From: DAOUMU01 sp034409055
Lineage (GTDB): Bacteria; Chloroflexota; Anaerolineae; 4572-78; J111
NCBI GenBank assembly: GCA_034409055.1
Contig: DAOUMU010000564.1
Coordinates: forward strand, 1 to 6,958
DNA length: 6,958 nucleotides
Direction of reading: 5' to 3'
Shown: positions 1 to 5,702 of the stretch, piece after piece
Position numbering within the stretch: the stretch's first letter is position 1
Layout: the number at the start of each line of letters is the position of its first letter
The notes under the pieces: generated by a model
Database searches by the model: none
What the model saw: the letters and a program-made list of their open reading frames with translations, nothing else
Told to the model about the DNA's origin: nothing
Translations under genes and position numbers: made by a program

Positions 1-25
1 GTTTTAATTGCTTTTGGGTTCTCAT
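1..25 (-). CDS. 5' end of an unidentified gene running off the left edge (possible transposase)
   Basis: A minus-strand ATG at 25-23 is followed by open codons reading MRTQKQLK up to the window edge. A clear Shine-Dalgarno, AGAGGTGA on the minus strand (about 31-38), ends 5-6 nt upstream, so this is a convincing translation start although only eight codons are visible. The start codon lies inside one arm of a perfect 12-bp inverted repeat (16-27 with 69-80). The gene just upstream on the same strand is cut short, so inference favours the first gene of an inserted mobile element. The visible residues are too few to name a family; an ordinary chromosomal gene with a structured leader is the alternative. 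Confidence 0.45.
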
Positions 26-80
26 AATATTCACCTCTTTTGTTCATTTCTTGCTTTGAGGTAGTTTGTTATGAGAACCC
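16..80 (-). promoter_or_regulatory. Inverted repeat that would sequester the start codon and Shine-Dalgarno of the left-edge gene
   Basis: GGGTTCTCATAA at 16-27 and TTATGAGAACCC at 69-80 are exact reverse complements, separated by 41 nt. In minus-strand RNA the 12-bp stem contains the AUG at 25-23. Inside the loop, the 5-mers at 33-37 (ACCTC on plus) and 58-62 (GAGGT) are also complementary, and the 33-37 arm is the core of the Shine-Dalgarno. A transcript beginning upstream of position 80 could therefore hide both initiation signals, whereas one starting inside the loop could not. This matches the fold-back inhibition known for IS10 and IS50 read-through transcripts. The pairing is seen directly; the regulatory role is inference. 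Confidence 0.5.
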
Positions 81-83
81 TTT

Positions 84-785
84 TTATCCAAATCTGCTTA
101 CCTGCCGACTTTTGCGGTATTGCGAAAAAACAATAAAAAGCACAAAGCTGGCCTGTGGTAAGCGCCACTTGAGGGCCACCGCAGCCCCTAAAAAGCCAAG
201 TGTGGCCAGCCCCAAAATGGGCAGCCGGGCAGCCTCAAATATGGCGGCCAGAATAAAGGCGGCGGCCACAACAAAAAACGCGCCCAGGTATAGCGCTACT
301 TTGATCGTTGTTTCACTGAGCAGGAGCTCGGATAACGAGGGGCGGGGTTCGTCGGGCTTTGCTTCCGGGGCTTTTTGGGTGGGTGGTTCAGCAAAATGGT
401 AGCGTTGTGTTAGCAGCCTGGCCGTATGCGCCACGATCAGGCCATCGGCGGCCCAACGATCAATTTCGGCCAGGATTCGTTCGCGGACCGGGCCGGTTAA
501 ACGATTGGAACTGCGCTGAAGGTTTCGGTATACTGTGGCTTCCAACGCTTGCAGGGCGGCCTCACGCACCGGTTGGCTGTCATCCTGCCCGGCCACCCGT
601 TCGAGTGCCCGCAGCGACGCTTCGTTTCCGTGGTCCAGTGCGCCAAGCGCCGTTACCGCGGCCAGCCGGGTCTGGGAATCTTCGCCTTTCAGGGCGTTCA
701 GGTGTTTAATTATAGCTTGGTCGGAGTTGTCTGGCGGGGAGGCGTCAAACCCCGCAGGTACTTGATCTTGATGCACTTCTGTCAT
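84..785 (-). pseudogene. HEAT-repeat + DUF2157-like membrane protein, C-terminally truncated
   Basis: The 233-residue product starts at ATG 785-783, with a good GAGGAG Shine-Dalgarno about 7 nt upstream. Residues 22-90 form HEAT-like helical pairs (LAAVTALGAL, REAALQALEA). Residues 100-130 (ILAEIDRWAADGLI...ARLLTQRYHF) resemble the cytoplasmic helical start of DUF2157-type proteins. A Pro/Glu-rich linker follows, then membrane segments at about 160-183 and 188-206, and a third starting near 212. From family knowledge such proteins continue with many more membrane helices. Here the hydrophobic run FVLFIVFS ends at residue 221 (about position 123) and twelve unrelated basic/polar residues lead to the stop. 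The remaining protein might still insert in the membrane, but it has probably lost most of its membrane domain, perhaps to an insertion or rearrangement. The cellular role of the family is not established. Confidence 0.7.
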
Positions 786-856
786 TATTTGTCTCCTCTT
801 TCCAAGTTCAGCAAGTTATCCGGTTTGCCAGGGTATCAAGTCTCGTGGCACAAACC

Positions 857-1393
857 TTATCTCAATTTTCCGATTATGCCACGTATTATACTATCAACAG
901 CCACATAAAGCATGAGCACAGACACCAAGAAAAAGAAGCTGCTTACAAGTAACGGCACCCAGGTAGCCTGCCAAATCCGTAGCGGCTCATCAGTGTGGCG
1001 CAAGAGAAAATCGTTAATTTTATCGACACTTTGTTCGACAAAAATTCCACCAAACTCGTCAAAACTTTCCAGGTCAACCGGACCCGAGTTGCCGCTCAAA
1101 ATCAGCTTGTAAACTGTGTTGTCAATAATATCTCTGTCGTTCCGTCGTCTCTCTTGGACTTCCGAAGTAACGTAAGCCTGTTTGAGGTTTATGACTGAAG
1201 TTTCCTGTATCGGTATTAAGCCGATCATCCGTTCTTGCAGTTGGCAATCAACTTGCTCTGTTTCCACATAACGACAGGTGAGTATTGATACGGGATAGAC
1301 ATATAAAACAAGCAGAGTAATAGCGCCCACCACCAGGCCAAATACAAGTAAAATAATTATTGCAAAAGGGTCTGAACGTTTTTGTTGACTCAT
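857..1393 (-). CDS. Two-TM membrane protein with large extracytoplasmic domain, unknown function
   Basis: The chosen start MSQQKRSDPF (ATG 1393-1391) gives 178 residues. An in-frame ATG at 1408 would add five residues (MGPWK). Neither start has a strong Shine-Dalgarno; a weak GGA lies about 5 nt before 1393, so the start is uncertain. A hydrophobic helix spans about residues 9-35. Then comes a domain of roughly 105 residues containing ILTCRYVETEQVDCQLQ, with two cysteines about ten residues apart that could form a disulphide if outside, and GLIPIQET. A second helix lies at about 144-168, with a short basic tail (RGIIGKLR). I recall similar two-helix proteins with an 'LTC...VDC...GLIPI' pattern in cyanobacteria and Chloroflexota, without a known function. 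The gene lies 71 nt upstream of the HEAT gene on the same strand, so the two may be co-transcribed. Confidence 0.75.
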   Translation of the reverse strand: MSQQKRSDPFAIIILLVFGLVVGAITLLVLYVYPVSILTCRYVETEQVDCQLQERMIGLIPIQETSVINLKQAYVTSEVQERRRNDRDIIDNTVYKLILSGNSGPVDLESFDEFGGIFVEQSVDKINDFLLRHTDEPLRIWQATWVPLLVSSFFFLVSVLMLYVAVDSIIRGIIGKLR

Positions 1394-1427
1394 TTTCCAA
1401 GGTCCCATCCATTCAGATTTGATTTTG

Positions 1428-1794
1428 TCATTCTATTGTTCCCCGTTTGCCAATCGTTTCGATATGGATCAAGCGCCCATACCGTTCTCCCTCGACAATC
1501 GCCGGGCCATCCAGGATCAGTTTTTGACCACCGCCGATCAGCCCGATCACATCCAGCAGATTGACACTGCCATACCACAAAAGCATTGGCTGCCGCGCTC
1601 TTTTGACATTCTTGATCAATGCTTCTGCATTCCCACCGTTGAGCGCCATTGCCTGATGCAGAGTATTCCAGCTCTTTAATGCCTTGATGCCCGGAACCCC
1701 CTGCCCCTGCGTCTGGCTCAATTCTTCTCCTGCCAATCACAGAAGCATATCTGTAACCATCTTTATCGACCTGCTGGTCGGCTTGGTAGAGCAC
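1428..1794 (-). pseudogene. Frameshifted gene of unknown family
   Basis: Two minus-strand frames share one coherent product. The first runs from about 1848 (in-frame TAG at 1851-1849) through a possible GTG start at 1794 and reads VLYQADQQVDKDGYRYASV. Near 1731-1740 the sensible reading moves to the next frame, giving LSQTQGQGVPGIKALKSWN, LLWYGSVNLLDVIGLIGGG and DGPAIVEGERYGRLIHIET before the TGA at 1428. Removing one T near 1735-1737 would fuse them into about 122 residues from the GTG, or more if coding began upstream. Codons before 1794 (SFLDFKSFEISPKSSR) also look protein-like but have no ATG before the upstream stop, so the N-terminus may also be lost. I do not recognise the family. A sequencing or assembly indel is the alternative to real decay. 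The fragment starts almost at the stop of the YIP1-family gene. Confidence 0.5.
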
Positions 1795-1843
1795 CCGGCT
1801 GCTCTTGGGGCTGATTTCAAATGACTTAAAGTCCAGGAAAGAA

Positions 1844-2395
1844 TCATCCTATCGCACCAGCGCCCAGCTCAAATAGGCCCAGAGCCAGGCCGGCGATGAC
1901 CGTCGTGATCACGAACTGGGCCAGCCAGCCCAGGATGACGGTGACGATGGTCTGCCCCCACTCCAGGTCCAATGCCTCCTTGGCTGCGATGAACCAGGCG
2001 ATGATCATCAAGATTATGGTAATGATCTGGACCGGGGCCAACACGCAGGACAGGGCCTCGGAGAAGGTGGCCAGGATATTCAAGACGCCTATCACCTGCC
2101 AGACGTAGGCCAGGCCCAGCGTCCGGACCAGTTCATCGAAACTGACGTCGGCGTTAAAGATGGTGCGCCCCGCCCAGTTGATGACCAGGACGCCCACGGC
2201 GAAACCGAGGATGGCAAAGAGCGTGCTCACGATGGCGCCGATCAGATTGCCGGATGCCAATGAGCCGAATCGGTTGAGGAATGCGACCACGGCCACCAGA
2301 ATCCAGGCGGTTGTGGTGAATGATGTATCCTTCTCGACCTCGGCGTACACGCTCTTGCGGAACGTGAACGCGCCAATGATACGGTTGATTAGCAT
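1844..2395 (-). CDS. YIP1-family integral membrane protein
   Basis: The 183-residue protein starts at ATG 2395-2393, with AGGAGGG about 6 nt upstream, the best ribosome site in the window. It has the usual bacterial YIP1-family plan. A short amphipathic N-terminus (MLINRIIGAFTFRKSVYAEVEKDTS) is followed by about five hydrophobic segments near residues 28-46, 50-74, 91-110, 115-137 and 146-175. The polar stretch NADVSFDELVRTLGLAYVWQ before the third segment corresponds to the conserved 'lxRvxGyAxxP' region of the family. IAAKEALDLEWGQTI before the last segment is the typical 'A(I/L)rqaLdl..gkAi' motif. Length is normal for the family. Bacterial members have no firmly established function; eukaryotic relatives act in membrane trafficking, which should not be transferred here. 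It sits alone among other membrane proteins, and the gap to the upstream gene is 107 nt. Confidence 0.85.
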   Translation of the reverse strand: MLINRIIGAFTFRKSVYAEVEKDTSFTTTAWILVAVVAFLNRFGSLASGNLIGAIVSTLFAILGFAVGVLVINWAGRTIFNADVSFDELVRTLGLAYVWQVIGVLNILATFSEALSCVLAPVQIITIILMIIAWFIAAKEALDLEWGQTIVTVILGWLAQFVITTVIAGLALGLFELGAGAIG

Positions 2396-2502
2396 AGTAT
2401 TCCCTCCTGGTGTTAAAGATTTGATGAATGCTACTCGTATCTTCTCAATAACCTGGGGTAGACATCTCCGCGCCCGATCAACAACCTAATGTCCTGCCCC
2501 TA

Positions 2503-2847
2503 TTATTCCATCTTGATTCCAGGAACATCCGGCTCTTTACCAGGACCCGTTAGAGCCCAGGTCACTAGCAAAGCCACACCCAGTATTGCTACTCCAAAAA
2601 GTATTACCAGCATCTTTCCGGTAACATCTACCTGCTCGTTACCATCAGTACATATACTATAACTTGCAGTGGCATTCCCCCGGGGATCGGAAATGGATTC
2701 CGTCGTCTGGTCCAGATGCATACCTGTTGGACAGAGTATCGGTTCTAAGAAACTTAGTGATGTAGGAAAATATTTGCCACCGACGAATAACAATGGACAA
2801 CTCAAAACAGTAAAAACTGCAAAGATTAACCATATTTTCCGGAACAT
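2503..2847 (-). CDS. Small two-TM membrane protein, unknown function
   Basis: The preferred start is ATG 2847-2845, giving 114 residues (MFRKIWLIFAVFTVLSC...). This places a basic N-terminus directly before the first membrane helix (residues 5-23), as expected. A GTG at 2907 would add twenty residues unlike a membrane-protein leader. No strong Shine-Dalgarno precedes either start. An external loop of about 55 residues carries Cys39 (EPILCPTGMHLDQ) and Cys66 (YSICTDGNEQVDVTG), which could pair if outside the cell. A second helix lies at 79-98, followed by a Pro/Lys-rich cytoplasmic tail. The 'LCPTGMHL ... CTDG' pattern occurs, as I recall, in other uncharacterised two-TM proteins. It lies 87 nt downstream of the duplicated membrane-anchored gene at 2935. 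Confidence 0.7.
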   Translation of the reverse strand: MFRKIWLIFAVFTVLSCPLLFVGGKYFPTSLSFLEPILCPTGMHLDQTTESISDPRGNATASYSICTDGNEQVDVTGKMLVILFGVAILGVALLVTWALTGPGKEPDVPGIKME

Positions 2848-2934
2848 ATGAGCACGCTTTGTCAAAAGTTGTCTGCCACACACCAGACGCGCAGCAAGGA
2901 GTTGCACTCGCTAGTGCCCACTTCCCAAACCAGG

Positions 2935-3330
2935 TTACCAGGTCGGCATCGCCAGCGCCACCCTGGTGCGGTCATACGGATCGACGTTCACCTGCACCGC
3001 GCCCCCTTCTTGATATCGGCCCACCATAGCTTTGGGGACAACTGCTTTTATCTCCGCTTCATAAGTGTCGCCGTCAGGGGCCTGCACTTGCAGGCGTAGG
3101 CCAATTTGCACGTTGATGTTAACCTTTAGCCCTGTTTGCCATACTTTAAGAATGGTGGCCGGAGCTTCATTGCCGTTCTTCAGCAAATCCGCGTTATCAT
3201 AGTTGGCGTAGAATTTCTTTTTTACCCGGCTGGCAACCATTATCTGTATGGCAACAACCATCACGATCACGGCAATCACAACTACAACTGCAATATAGGG
3301 AATTCCAAGACCTGGAATTGATTCAAACAT
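2935..3330 (-). CDS. Membrane-anchored cytoplasmic beta-domain protein, copy A
   Basis: This 131-residue protein has an N-terminal membrane helix (about 8-34, IAVVVVIAVIVMVVAIQIMV) followed by basic residues VKKK, so the rest should be cytoplasmic. Residues 46-128 form a compact beta-rich domain with the pattern LL-G-ATILK-WQTG-N-QIGLRLQVQ-PDG-Y-E-K-VP-G-V-V-VDP-D-TRVAL. I know this pattern from uncharacterised bacterial membrane proteins, and it resembles DUF3592-type domains; the assignment is tentative. AAAGGAGAT lies about 6 nt before the ATG. It is a close paralogue of 4727-5119 and a more distant one of 5247-5633. It differs from copy B in a TW C-terminal tail and about seven other residues. 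No catalytic motif is visible. Confidence 0.8.
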   Translation of the reverse strand: MFESIPGLGIPYIAVVVVIAVIVMVVAIQIMVASRVKKKFYANYDNADLLKNGNEAPATILKVWQTGLKVNINVQIGLRLQVQAPDGDTYEAEIKAVVPKAMVGRYQEGGAVQVNVDPYDRTRVALAMPTW

Positions 3331-3350
3331 AGTTATCTCCTTTTGAATAT
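2940..3350 (-). repeat. Direct duplication, copy A (paired with 4729-5139)
   Basis: This block aligns without gaps to 4729-5139 at an offset of 1789 nt. It covers the whole membrane-anchored gene, its ribosome site and about 20 nt of leader; weaker similarity continues about 10 nt further. By eye there are about 18 substitutions in 411 nt. The copies are in the same orientation and flank the secreted-protein pseudogene and the TPR lipoprotein, so recombination between them could delete that interval. Confidence 0.85.
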
Positions 3351-3366
3351 AGTTTTAATACCTGGG

Positions 3367-3689
3367 TCAATTTACCTCCGAGACAGGGAACATTATGTTA
3401 TCATTGAAATCAACATTGGAGACGACCTGGTGGTTGCCCAGTTGGTTGCCCCCACCAGATGCATCCCAAAGACCAAAACGAAGGTCACATTGGCCCTGAC
3501 CATCAACAGGTGTGTCTCCCTGGGGCAGGTAGCCCTGGTAGGTGAAGGTGTTGTCCATTGCCGCCTGCGCTTCAATCTCTCCGCCAGACTCTTGGGCTAT
3601 CACCGCACCGGGGCCGCCGGTGAAGAGGGCCGCCAGGGCCACGCCAAAGCAATGCGTGATAAGGGGTTAAAATATGTTTGCTGTTTCAT
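3367..3689 (-). pseudogene. Frameshifted, shortened gene for a secreted protein
   Basis: Translation from ATG 3689-3687 gives MKQQTYFNPLSRIALA, the start of a signal peptide, and then goes out of frame. From about 3642 a second frame continues it perfectly: VALAALFTGGPGAVIAQES, a hydrophobic core ending in an Ala-x-Ala-like cleavage area. After this come TFTYQGYLPQGDTPVDGQ and CDLRFGLWDASGGGNQLG. A single missing base near 3640-3645 explains the break. The mature part resembles the first ~60 residues of secreted bacterial proteins of the type 'TFTYQGrL...G.pvnG.yDf.F.LwdA..GG.qvG', which are normally several hundred residues long. Here the reading stops at 3367, so the gene is both frameshifted and 3'-truncated. 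The stop lies 36 nt before copy A of the duplicated gene, suggesting the duplication end may have removed the remainder. Confidence 0.65.
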
Positions 3690-3730
3690 GATTATTTACT
3701 TCTTGTTTAGATACGGTATCGCATATTGAA

Positions 3731-4591
3731 TTAGTTGGACGTTACTAGCAAAGTAGCAACGTAGCTTGCCAGGGGAATAGGCACTCCTGGCTGTTCCGGA
3801 TAGGGGTCCAGCTTGACAAACTTGATGTTGTATTTCTCATAGCTGACTGTGTCCTCTTTCAGAGGCGGGTTGTCATTCAATTCATAGTTAACCGGTGTCA
3901 GGCCACTTAGCTGTACCTGAATTAAAATAATGGCCTGACCGCTCCAGGCGCACTCGACCTGAGTGGGACAGCGTGAGTCTTCCAGTACATCTAGAAAAGT
4001 CACCAACAAATCTTCATCAGGCAATCGGGCTCCCTGGTTTAAATACAGGGTGAAGGGTTGGTCCAGTTGAGCCTCTACCGGCGGTTGGGCCGGTATCAAA
4101 ACGGTGGGTCGGGGTTCTTTGGTTGGCTCCGGCTGTGGTGTGTCGACTATCTGTACCCGTCCTTCCAGTTTTTGCAGGCCAGCCTTGGCCTGAGCCAGAT
4201 CGTCCGGGTTGGTTGACAGCGCAAGTACCTGTTGGAAGTCAGATAGGGCCTGTTCAAACTGGCCCTCCTCCTGATAAGCCAATCCCCGGTATAAGTAAGC
4301 CTGGGCATAATCTGGGGTTAGGGCGATGGCCTGGCTAAGACTGGCAATCGCTTCCTCAAATGCGCCGGCGAGGTAATAGACTAAACCCATATCATAAAAG
4401 TCTTGCGTCTCTCGAGGGATGGTGGCAGTAGCTGATACGGCAGGCGTAAGAGTAAGTGTAGGCGTAGGCGTAGGCGTAGGCATAAGCGTAGGAATAGTCG
4501 CAACGGGCGTGGCGATAGGGGTAGGCTGACTGCACCCTGTTAGCCATAGTAAGACAAGTAAGTAAGATAGGTAATGGAGTTTGGTTAGCAT
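3731..4591 (-). CDS. TPR-containing lipoprotein with C-terminal Cys-pair domain
   Basis: The 286-residue protein begins at ATG 4591-4589, with GAGG about 5 nt upstream. The N-terminus is a lipoprotein signal peptide with lipobox LTGC, so Cys20 should be lipidated and the protein anchored outside the cytoplasm. Residues 21-60 are a Thr/Pro-rich stalk (TPTPTPT). Two TPR units lie at about 62-95 (YDMGLVYYLAGAFEEAIASL) and 96-130 (YLYRGLAYQEEGQFEQALSD), with part of a third helix after them. A second Pro-rich linker (150-170) leads to a beta-rich domain at about 173-286 containing LEDSRCPTQVECAWSGQA. The 'DSRCP-x4-C-x-W-x-G' cysteine pair (208 and 214) is shared with other uncharacterised secreted proteins. 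TPRs suggest a scaffold or protein-binding role at the cell surface; no partner is evident. It is flanked by the two copies of the duplicated membrane gene. Confidence 0.85.
   Translation of the reverse strand: MLTKLHYLSYLLVLLWLTGCSQPTPIATPVATIPTLMPTPTPTPTLTLTPAVSATATIPRETQDFYDMGLVYYLAGAFEEAIASLSQAIALTPDYAQAYLYRGLAYQEEGQFEQALSDFQQVLALSTNPDDLAQAKAGLQKLEGRVQIVDTPQPEPTKEPRPTVLIPAQPPVEAQLDQPFTLYLNQGARLPDEDLLVTFLDVLEDSRCPTQVECAWSGQAIILIQVQLSGLTPVNYELNDNPPLKEDTVSYEKYNIKFVKLDPYPEQPGVPIPLASYVATLLVTSN
4458..4481. repeat. Four tandem copies of GTAGGC coding for the Thr-Pro stalk
   Basis: Four exact GTAGGC units are flanked by degenerate ones (GTAAGT, ATAAGC). On the minus strand they encode alternating Pro-Thr in the stalk of the lipoprotein. 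Because the unit is six bases, slippage changes stalk length by two residues without breaking the frame. Confidence 0.8.
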
Positions 4592-4633
4592 AGATACCTC
4601 ACAATAGGAATGATGCCTTGTGTGTGCGGGATT

Positions 4634-4656
4634 GGGGCAGGTCTAGCACCTGCCCC
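4634..4656. repeat. Perfect GC-rich stem-loop, possible interspersed repeat or terminator
   Basis: GGGGCAGGT (4634-4642) and ACCTGCCCC (4648-4656) form a perfect 9-bp stem with a 5-nt loop. It lies between the copy-B membrane gene and the lipoprotein gene on the minus strand. No T-run follows on the minus strand. On the plus strand a TTTTATCCTGTTTTT stretch follows, but no plus-strand gene ends here. A mobile palindromic repeat or a structured mRNA separator is as likely as a terminator. Confidence 0.5.
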
Positions 4657-4726
4657 GACACTTTTATCCTGTTTTTAGTATAGATCTCATTTGATAGAAT
4701 TCGGTCGCTGACCGGTTATATTTAAC

Positions 4727-5119
4727 TTAGGCCGGCATTGCCAGCGCCACCCTGGTGTGGTCATACGGATCGACGTTTACCTGCACCGTGCCCCCTTCTT
4801 GATATCGACCCACCATAACTTTGGGTACAACGGCCTTTATCTCCGTTTCATAAGTGTTGCCGTCAGGGGCCTGTACTTGCAGGCGTAGGCCAATTTGCTC
4901 GTTGATGTTAACCTTTAGTCCTGTTTGCCATACTTTAAGAATGGTGGCCGGAGCTTCATTGCCGTTCTTTAGCAAATCCGCGTTATCATAGTTGGCGTAG
5001 AACTTCTTTTTTACCCGGCTGGCAACCATTATCTGTATGGCAACAACTATCACGATCACGGCAATCACAACTACAACTGCAATATAGGGAATTCCAAGAC
5101 CTGGAATTGATTCAAACAT
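4727..5119 (-). CDS. Membrane-anchored cytoplasmic beta-domain protein, copy B
   Basis: This 130-residue protein is nearly identical to the one at 2935-3330. It shares the MFESIPGLGIPY start, the single membrane helix (about 8-34), the VKKK stop-transfer and the same cytoplasmic domain (46-128). Differences include Ile24 for Met, Glu for Val at residue 74, several Ala/Thr/Val and Asp/Asn changes, His for Arg near 121, and a C-terminus ending MPA instead of MPTW. The ribosome site AAAGGAGAT is identical. It is downstream of the more distant paralogue at 5247-5633, with a 127-nt gap holding two hairpins, so it may have its own promoter; a TATAGT about 35 nt upstream of the start is a possible but unsupported -10. 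Function unknown. Confidence 0.8.
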   Translation of the reverse strand: MFESIPGLGIPYIAVVVVIAVIVIVVAIQIMVASRVKKKFYANYDNADLLKNGNEAPATILKVWQTGLKVNINEQIGLRLQVQAPDGNTYETEIKAVVPKVMVGRYQEGGTVQVNVDPYDHTRVALAMPA

Positions 5120-5139
5120 AGTTATCTCCTTTTGAATGT
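4729..5139 (-). repeat. Direct duplication, copy B (paired with 2940-3350)
   Basis: This is the partner of copy A, ungapped over 411 nt. About 14 of the roughly 18 differences fall in the part coding for the C-terminal half of the protein (equivalent to 2943-3112). Only about four fall in the remaining 240 nt, which code for the membrane helix and leader. The pattern is uneven enough to suggest gene conversion or constraint on the 5' part. Confidence 0.8.
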
Positions 5140-5184
5140 AATTTAATACTATAGAAACTTTCTTTTTTGAGGGGAGATGGGGAG

Positions 5185-5232
5185 AACGCTTATGCGTTGC
5201 TAAGAACCCCCAAGCCCCCGCCCTGCGGGGCT
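5185..5232. terminator. Two stem-loops between the paralogous membrane genes
   Basis: AACGC-TTAT-GCGTT (5185-5198) is a perfect 5-bp stem. AGCCCCCGCCCTGCGGGGCT (5213-5232) forms a GC-rich stem of eight pairs with one bulged base and a 3-nt loop. The latter lies 15 nt past the stop of the 5247 gene on the minus strand, where a terminator would be expected. No U-tract follows on that strand, so an intrinsic terminator is only possible, not shown. Confidence 0.35.
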
Positions 5233-5246
5233 AATTAAATCAATAA

Positions 5247-5633
5247 TCAGGCTGGCGGCGCCAGGGCCACCCTGGTATGGTTATTTGGATCGACCTTTAC
5301 CGGCACCGTGGCTCCTTCCTGAAGTTTGGCGACCATAAATTGGGGTAAAACCACTTTTGTTTCTACTTCATAAATAGAGCCATCGTCAGGCGACTGTATT
5401 TGCAGGTGCAAGCCAATTTGCGGGTTGTTGTTGAATACGGTCCCCGTCTGCCACATTTTGAGAATTGTAGCTTGGGTCGGCAGGCCATGGTTCAGCAGAT
5501 CAGCATTAGCGTATTTAGACCAGGGATTCCTAAATATCCGTAGGCCAACCCTATACATAATAAATATAATCGTCAGAGACAGCACCGTTCCAATTCCATA
5601 AAAGGCTAACCAGGCCAGGAGTTTATCATCCAT
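5247..5633 (-). CDS. Membrane-anchored cytoplasmic beta-domain protein, divergent paralogue
   Basis: This 128-residue protein has an N-terminal membrane helix at about 6-29 and then basic residues (RVGLRIFRNPW). Its cytoplasmic domain aligns along its whole length with the two copies further left. Shared features are ANADLL-HG-PTQATILKMWQTG, N-PQIGLHLQIQSPDDG, Y-VETKVVLP, LQEGATVPVKVDPNNHTRVAL and the C-terminal PPA. The membrane helix is unrelated in sequence, so the soluble domain is the conserved unit. A GAGGAGG ribosome-like site lies about 13 nt before ATG 5633, farther than usual, and no nearer start is visible. It follows a gene remnant in the same frame after three stop codons, so it may once have had a different N-terminal context. 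Function unknown. Confidence 0.75.
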   Translation of the reverse strand: MDDKLLAWLAFYGIGTVLSLTIIFIMYRVGLRIFRNPWSKYANADLLNHGLPTQATILKMWQTGTVFNNNPQIGLHLQIQSPDDGSIYEVETKVVLPQFMVAKLQEGATVPVKVDPNNHTRVALAPPA

Positions 5634-5702
5634 AACTAAGTCGATGCCTCCTCTTCTATAAAACAGGTTTCTCGCTTATAGTTCTCATCTTGGGAGGGAT
5701 TT

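Noticed and set aside
359..908. Overlapping plus-strand reading frames in 359-908
   Set aside because: They lie antisense to the well-supported HEAT gene, have Arg/Pro/Ser-rich random-looking sequence, and show no recognisable motif or good ribosome site.
1390..1794. 134-residue minus-strand frame read straight through
   Set aside because: After about 1735 it becomes low-quality (EPDAGAGGSGHQG...), while the neighbouring frame reads as sensible protein. It is treated as the first part of a frameshifted gene.
1896..2489. Plus-strand frames opposite the YIP1-family gene
   Set aside because: They are Met/Thr/Arg-rich mirror frames of a membrane protein, with no motif and no ribosome site.
3343..3729. 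Plus-strand 128-residue frame
   Set aside because: It is antisense to the secreted-protein pseudogene, whose signal peptide and TFTYQG motif are recognisable. The plus frame shows no family features.
4123..4338. Plus-strand 71-residue frame within the lipoprotein gene
   Set aside because: It is Pro/Gly-rich antisense of the TPR region and has no independent support.
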